Below are positions 1 to 5,219 of a stretch of 5,219 bases of DNA, in pieces. The notes beneath the pieces are model-generated. The model was not told the DNA's origin and searched no databases. It was given only the letters and a program-made list of their open reading frames with translations. The DNA comes from Propionibacteriales bacterium. GTDB taxonomy: Bacteria; Actinomycetota; Actinomycetes; Propionibacteriales; Propionibacteriaceae. The stretch is taken from positions 1 through 5,219 of the forward strand of contig JAKDKP010000221.1 of NCBI GenBank assembly GCA_030453285.1. Reading direction: 5' to 3'. Made by a program: the position numbers and the translations under genes. Numbering within the stretch: position 1 is the first letter of the stretch; the number at the start of each line of letters is the position of its first letter.

Positions 1-145
1 AATCGTCGGGCGGTCGTACGGCCACCTGGAACGCCACCCGTTCACCCCGCAACGCCGACAGCTTCCCGGTTCCGTGCGGTCGCGGCTCGGAGCTCCCGTG
101 GACCTTTTCGAGTGAGTCGGACAGGACGATCCCGAACGGGGACAT
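1..145 (-). CDS. Partial DUF4091-like (glycoside-hydrolase-like) protein, N-terminus only
   Basis: Only the first 48 codons are inside the window; the gene runs off the left edge. The visible residues include DSLEKV (10-15) and LSALRGERVAFQVAVR (29-44). This pairing, an opening 'DSLEKV' strand followed by 'RGER-x-x-FQ-x-AVR', is what I recognise at the N-terminus of DUF4091 proteins, a family related to glycoside hydrolases and often annotated as putative glycosidases. The ATG start is well supported: AGGAG lies 6 bases upstream, and the family similarity begins within a few residues. No signal peptide is visible, so a cytoplasmic protein is implied if this start is right. The catalytic part is not visible, so any activity is inference. 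The gene is in the same direction as the luciferase-like gene but separated from it by 175 bases containing a large inverted repeat, so it probably has its own promoter. Confidence 0.6.
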   Translation of the reverse strand, partial: MSPFGIVLSDSLEKVHGSSEPRPHGTGKLSALRGERVAFQVAVRPPDD

Positions 146-151
146 GTGACA

Positions 152-156
152 CTCCT
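152..156 (-). promoter_or_regulatory. Ribosome binding site of the DUF4091-like gene
   Basis: Read on the minus strand this is AGGAG, 6 bases before the ATG at 145. It fixes the start of a gene that is cut off by the window edge and is otherwise easy to miss. Confidence 0.75.
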
Positions 157-181
157 GAACTGGCTGGCGAGGCGTCCGGCC

Positions 182-187
182 ACCCTA
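182..187 (-). promoter_or_regulatory. Candidate -10 box for the DUF4091-like gene
   Basis: On the minus strand the bases read TAGGGT, which fits the relaxed actinobacterial -10 pattern TAnnnT and lies 36 bases before the ATG. No convincing -35 box is present at 16-18 bases upstream. The match is short, so it is only a candidate; its position next to the palindrome at 188-207 makes it slightly more plausible. Confidence 0.25.
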
Positions 188-207
188 CCGGCAGGCATGC
201 CAACCGG
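188..207. promoter_or_regulatory. 20-bp imperfect palindrome, possible operator of the DUF4091-like gene
   Basis: The site is CCGG, two mismatched positions, then GGCATGCC, two positions, then CCGG. Eight of the ten base pairs are exactly symmetric, and the central GGCATGCC is a perfect 8-bp palindrome. It abuts the candidate -10 box, on the side where a -35 would lie. A dimeric repressor such as a sugar-responsive LacI- or TetR-type protein would suit this shape and position, but no regulator gene is in view. Confidence 0.3.
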
Positions 208-209
208 TC

Positions 210-300
210 GTTGAGCAAGCGAGGAACGAGGGCGTCGAAGCGCCAGCTTCGCCAGAGATCAGGCTTCGACGCGCTCCTCGTCCCTCGTCGCTTGCTCAAC
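210..300. repeat. Nested intergenic inverted repeat, possible terminator
   Basis: The outer arms (210-222 and 288-300) are exact 13-base reverse complements, GTTGAGCAAGCGA on the left. An inner pair of 9-base arms, CGTCGAAGC at 233-241 and its reverse complement at 263-271, is also exact. Between them the arms are similar but of unequal length, both rich in GAGG/ACGAGG. Inside sits a small hairpin, CGAAGC-GCCA-GCTTCG (236-251), which competes with the inner arm pair. The element lies 20 bases beyond the stop of the luciferase-like gene, so its transcript could fold into a long hairpin that ends or protects that mRNA. There is no T-tract on either strand, so it is not a classical intrinsic terminator. 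It resembles dispersed intergenic repeats of actinobacterial genomes; no coding content is seen. Confidence 0.75.
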
Positions 301-320
301 CAGCGCTTTCCGTGCCGACG

Positions 321-1373
321 TCAGCCGAGGAGGTGGGCGGCGAGCAGTTCAAGCGTGCGTTCGCGGGTGGGGGCGACGGCAGGGTCAGTGCCACGTCGAC
401 TGGCGGCGACGGGGTGCACCATGACCTCGTCGACACCGAATCGGGTGGCGAGCTCACCGATCTCGGCGGCAGCAGAGGCGGCATCGCCAATCACCCACGA
501 CTCACGCATCGACTCCAGCAATGGCCGCTGGGCGTCGGGCACACCGAGCTCTTCGGCCTCCTCGACCAGCCTCGTCGGCGTCATCTCCTGGCCGGTCCGC
601 AACGCGATCATCTGCTGCTGGTACGGCAGGGCGAGGGCCGCGGCCTCATCGGCGGTGTCGGCGACAACCGCATTGATGGTCAGGAAGGTCCGCGGTTCGT
701 CACCGGGAGCGGCGGGGGTGAAGCTGTCGCGATAGAGGGCCAGCGCCTCGGCGGTCCCGCGGCCGGCGAAGTGGTGCGCGAAGACGTACGGCAATCCGCT
801 CCTGGCGGCGAGCCGTGCCGAGTAGTCCGACGAGCCGAGCAGCCACACCGGTGGCGAACTGACCGCCGCCGGGGTGGCGCGCAGCCCGTACTCCCGGCCC
901 TGCACGGCGACACCCACACCACTGCGATCCATCATCATGATCAGGTTTTCGACATTGCTCTCGAATTGGGCGACCGCCTCCTCGGCGTTCACCGGGCCGC
1001 CGAGGCGCAGCACATGACTGGTGACCGGGTCGCTGCCGGGCGCTCGGCCGATTCCCAGATCGATACGGCCCGGGAAGGCCGCCTCCAGCAGGGCGAACTG
1101 TTCGGCCACCACGAGCGGAGCATGGTTGGGCAGCATCACCCCACCCGAACCGATCCGCAACCGTTCGGTCGCACCGGCCAGCAGGCTGATCAACACCGGC
1201 GGGTTGGTGGCGGCGACCGCAGGCATGTTGTGGTGCTCGGCGACCCAGAATCGGTGCAGCCCGTTCTCTTCGGCAGTCTGCGCCAACCGGATCGAGGCGT
1301 GGACGGCGTCGGCGGTGGTCTGGCCGGAGCGTACCGGGACGAGATCGAGGACGGAGAGCTGCAGAGATGCCAT
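321..1373 (-). CDS. LLM-class flavin-dependent oxidoreductase (MsnO8/YhbW-like)
   Basis: A 350-residue protein of the bacterial-luciferase-like monooxygenase superfamily, whose members bind reduced FMN or F420 in a TIM barrel and oxidise small organic substrates. The N-terminal LSVLDLVPV (6-14), FWVAEHHNMPAVAATNPPV (42-60), IGSGGVMLPNHAPL (74-87), EQFALLEAAFPGRIDLGIGRAPGSDP (91-116) and WLLGSSDYSARLAA (177-190) are the hallmarks of the 'luciferase family oxidoreductase, group 1' subfamily that includes E. coli YhbW and MsnO8. Length is typical of that subfamily. The ATG at 1373 is chosen because family similarity starts at residue 6; the open frame extends further upstream, but only as an antisense shadow of gdhA. 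The ribosome binding site is weak (AGGG about 10 bases upstream). The gene is divergent from gdhA, with 135 bases between the two starts. Substrate and choice of FMN or F420 cannot be told from the sequence. Confidence 0.93.
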   Translation of the reverse strand: MASLQLSVLDLVPVRSGQTTADAVHASIRLAQTAEENGLHRFWVAEHHNMPAVAATNPPVLISLLAGATERLRIGSGGVMLPNHAPLVVAEQFALLEAAFPGRIDLGIGRAPGSDPVTSHVLRLGGPVNAEEAVAQFESNVENLIMMMDRSGVGVAVQGREYGLRATPAAVSSPPVWLLGSSDYSARLAARSGLPYVFAHHFAGRGTAEALALYRDSFTPAAPGDEPRTFLTINAVVADTADEAAALALPYQQQMIALRTGQEMTPTRLVEEAEELGVPDAQRPLLESMRESWVIGDAASAAAEIGELATRFGVDEVMVHPVAASRRGTDPAVAPTRERTLELLAAHLLG

Positions 1374-1460
1374 GTCCCGAACAACCCTGCAACGCACACC
1401 CCTATTCCTGGCCGGAGGGGCACATTCCGGACACCACTCACCCCCGACGGCCCGATCTCC

Positions 1461-4045
<2,585 letters not shown>

Positions 4046-4051
4046 GATCAA

Positions 4052-4055
4052 CTCC
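4052..4055 (-). promoter_or_regulatory. Ribosome binding site of the MFS exporter
   Basis: GGAG on the minus strand, 6 bases before GTG 4045. It favours this start over the longer TTG start at 4057, which would place the site inside the coding region. Confidence 0.6.
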
Positions 4056-4061
4056 AATTGA

Positions 4062-4081
4062 GTAGCGTTCAGTACACAATC
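4062..4081. promoter_or_regulatory. Operator-like site 1, exporter-proximal
   Basis: GTAGCGTTCAGTAC is an imperfect 14-bp palindrome (GTA...TAC arms plus an inner G-C pair), followed by ACAATC. It is a near copy of the site at 4097-4118 and ends 17 bases before the exporter start codon, where a bound repressor would block transcription or elongation of that gene. Confidence 0.5.
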
Positions 4082-4096
4082 ACGCTAGCACGTTTT

Positions 4097-4118
4097 GTAG
4101 TGTTCGCTACACACAATC
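4097..4118. promoter_or_regulatory. Operator-like site 2, in the middle of the divergent region
   Basis: GTAGTGTTCGCTAC is a better palindrome: GTAG and CTAC arms, extended by one more base pair on each side (TGTAG/CTACA, 4096-4111), and it is followed by ACACAATC. It begins 35 bp after site 1. The shape fits a TetR-type homodimeric regulator binding between the exporter and the PEP-mutase-like gene. No regulator gene is in the window, so the protein is unknown. Confidence 0.5.
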
Positions 4119-4166
4119 GCTCACACACCTGCGTGACGGCCTTGCGGGGTGTGGAACAGTGCTGTC

Positions 4167-4988
4167 ATGCCCGAGCCAACGGATTCCGCGACCGCGTTCG
4201 GTCGATTGCATGAGGCCGGCTGCTTCGTGATGCCGAACCCCTGGGACGTGGGCAGTGCCCGGGTGCTGACCCACCTCGGATTCCCAGCCCTGGCCACCAC
4301 CAGCGCGGGATTCGCCTGGACATCTGGCCATCAGGACAACCTCGTTGATCTTGATCGGATCCTCGCCCATCTCAGCGACATCGTCGGCGCGGTCAATGTT
4401 CCGGTGAATGCCGACTTCGAGGGCGGCTTCGCCGTGGCCCCCGACCAGGTCGCCGCCAACGTCGGCCGCGCCGTCGGCACCGGGATCGCCGGGTTGTCGA
4501 TCGAGGACTCCACCGGCGACGAGGGCGACCCCCTGTTCGGCTTCGAACTGGCCGTCGAGCGGATCGCGGCGGCGCGACAGTCGATCGATGCCAGCGGGAC
4601 CGCCGTCATCCTCACGGGGCGGACCGAAGGATTCATCGTCGGACGCCCCGACCTGGCGGAGACGGTGCGCAGACTCACCGCGTACGCCGAGGCCGGCGCG
4701 GACTGCCTGTACGCCCCCGGCCTCACCACCGCTGACCAGATCGCCACCGTGGTGGCTGCCGTCGCACCCAAACCGGTCAATCTGTTGATCAACCAGCCGT
4801 TCTGTACCGTTGCGGAGGCGGCCGACCTCGGCGTACGACGGATCAGTGTCGGCGGCGCCCTGGCCAAGGCGGCCTGGGGAAGCTTCCTGTCCGCTGCGAC
4901 AGAAATCGCTCGGGACGGGACCTTCTCCCGCCTGGCCGGCACTCCCGACGTCAATGCACTGCTGGCACCGGACGGAACGGAGGGCTGA
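4167..4988 (+). CDS. Isocitrate lyase/PEP mutase superfamily protein
   Basis: A 273-residue soluble protein with the single-domain TIM-barrel architecture of the isocitrate lyase/phosphoenolpyruvate mutase superfamily, whose members make or break C-C or C-P bonds in 2-oxo or related acids with Mg2+. Seen in order are MPNPWDVGSARVL (22-34), ALATTSAGFAW (41-51), VNADFEGGF (80-88, probable metal ligands Asp83 and Glu85), GLSIEDS (109-115, Glu113), LTGRTEGF (149-156, Arg152) and the late LLINQPF (206-212). The KKCGH signature of true isocitrate and methylisocitrate lyases is absent, and the loop after IEDS lacks the lysine-containing gate of PEP mutase, so the reaction is unknown; automated labels such as carboxyphosphonate phosphorylmutase should not be trusted. 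ATG 4167 has no clear ribosome binding site. An in-frame GTG at 4149 would add six residues, equally unsupported. The lipoprotein gene follows after 3 bases, suggesting one transcript. Confidence 0.9.
   Translation: MPEPTDSATAFGRLHEAGCFVMPNPWDVGSARVLTHLGFPALATTSAGFAWTSGHQDNLVDLDRILAHLSDIVGAVNVPVNADFEGGFAVAPDQVAANVGRAVGTGIAGLSIEDSTGDEGDPLFGFELAVERIAAARQSIDASGTAVILTGRTEGFIVGRPDLAETVRRLTAYAEAGADCLYAPGLTTADQIATVVAAVAPKPVNLLINQPFCTVAEAADLGVRRISVGGALAKAAWGSFLSAATEIARDGTFSRLAGTPDVNALLAPDGTEG
4979..4984 (+). promoter_or_regulatory. Ribosome binding site of the lipoprotein gene
   Basis: GGAGGG, 7 bases before GTG 4992, lies within the last codons of the preceding gene. It is the strongest ribosome binding site in the window and supports translation of the truncated gene from a GTG start. 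Confidence 0.75.
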
Positions 4989-4991
4989 GAC

Positions 4992-5219
4992 GTGCGACGC
5001 AGACTTGCCGGGACGATCGTCCTGCTGGCTGCGGTTGCCGTCACCGGTTGCGGTGGCGCGTCAACCAGCAACTCATCTCCGGTGGTGTCTCCCGATCCCT
5101 CGACCAGCTCGTCTGCCCCCACATCGAACGTCCACTCGCCGGGCTCGCCGGGCTCGCCGACCTCCCCGGCACCGGCCACGTCCCAGACACCCACCCCGTC
5201 CACGCCGTCACCAACCCCC
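4992..5219 (+). CDS. Partial lipoprotein with Ser/Pro/Thr-rich linker
   Basis: An open frame of 76 codons from GTG 4992 to the right edge, with no stop. The N-terminus is a classic lipoprotein signal: RRR at 2-4, a hydrophobic stretch from about 8 to 17, and the lipobox VTGC ending in Cys20. After processing, Cys20 would be lipid-modified and the protein anchored outside the cytoplasmic membrane. Residues 21-76 are almost entirely Ser, Pro, Thr, Gly and Ala, including two Ser-Pro-Gly repeats, as expected for a flexible wall-spanning linker. The functional domain lies beyond the window, so no role can be given. The start is 3 bases after the stop of the PEP-mutase-like gene, so co-transcription is likely. 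Confidence 0.8.
   Translation, partial: MRRRLAGTIVLLAAVAVTGCGGASTSNSSPVVSPDPSTSSSAPTSNVHSPGSPGSPTSPAPATSQTPTPSTPSPTP
5136..5159 (+). repeat. Short tandem repeat in the lipoprotein linker
   Basis: The 9-base unit TCGCCGGGC occurs twice in tandem, followed by a partial third copy (TCGCCG). In frame it encodes Ser-Pro-Gly repeats. Repeats of this kind can vary in copy number between strains without breaking the frame. Confidence 0.7.

Noticed and set aside
4046..4057. TTG start at 4057 for the exporter, adding four residues
   Set aside because: No ribosome binding site precedes it, whereas GGAG at 4052-4055 is well placed for GTG 4045.
4331..5203. Minus-strand open frame of 290 codons opposite the PEP-mutase-like and lipoprotein genes
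   Set aside because: It is antisense to a clearly recognisable enzyme and to a lipoprotein signal with a strong ribosome binding site. Its product is low-complexity Ala/Ser/Thr/Arg/Pro.

Overview
The window looks like an ordinary chromosomal segment of a high-GC Gram-positive bacterium (Actinomycetota). Codon third positions are strongly G/C, GTG is a likely start for two of the six genes, and the protein sequences read as actinobacterial. A long inverted repeat with arms beginning GTTGAGCAAGCGA resembles an intergenic repeat type I associate with actinobacterial genomes. That is recognition, not a search result, so I do not name a genus.

Layout, left to right. (1) The first 145 bases hold the 5' end of a minus-strand gene whose 48 visible residues resemble the N-terminus of DUF4091 (glycoside-hydrolase-like) proteins. 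It has a good ribosome binding site, a candidate TAGGGT -10 box and a 20-bp palindrome upstream. (2) A nested inverted repeat (210-300) separates it from (3) a minus-strand bacterial-luciferase-like flavin monooxygenase of the MsnO8/YhbW type (321-1373). (4) A 135-bp divergent region with a hairpin leads into a complete plus-strand NADP-type glutamate dehydrogenase gene, gdhA (1509-2852). (5) A minus-strand MFS drug exporter of the Cmx/chloramphenicol-efflux type (2780-4045) converges on gdhA, and the last 73 bases of the two genes overlap. (6) A 121-bp divergent region carries two related imperfect palindromes 35 bp apart, a likely repressor operator pair. (7) It leads into a plus-strand isocitrate lyase/PEP mutase superfamily gene (4167-4988). 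(8) Three bases later the 5' part of a lipoprotein gene begins (4992 to the window edge), with a lipobox and a Ser/Pro/Thr-rich linker.

How the genes fit together. gdhA makes glutamate from 2-oxoglutarate and ammonium. The exporter and the PEP-mutase-like gene are divergent and share the operator region, so they are probably co-controlled by a regulator not encoded here. The PEP-mutase-like gene and the lipoprotein gene are close enough to be one transcript, but no functional link between them is evident. I see no mobile element, CRISPR array, RNA gene, defence system or biosynthetic cluster. The parts most worth a second look are regulatory: the paired operators, the nested inverted repeat, and the antisense overlap of gdhA and the exporter.
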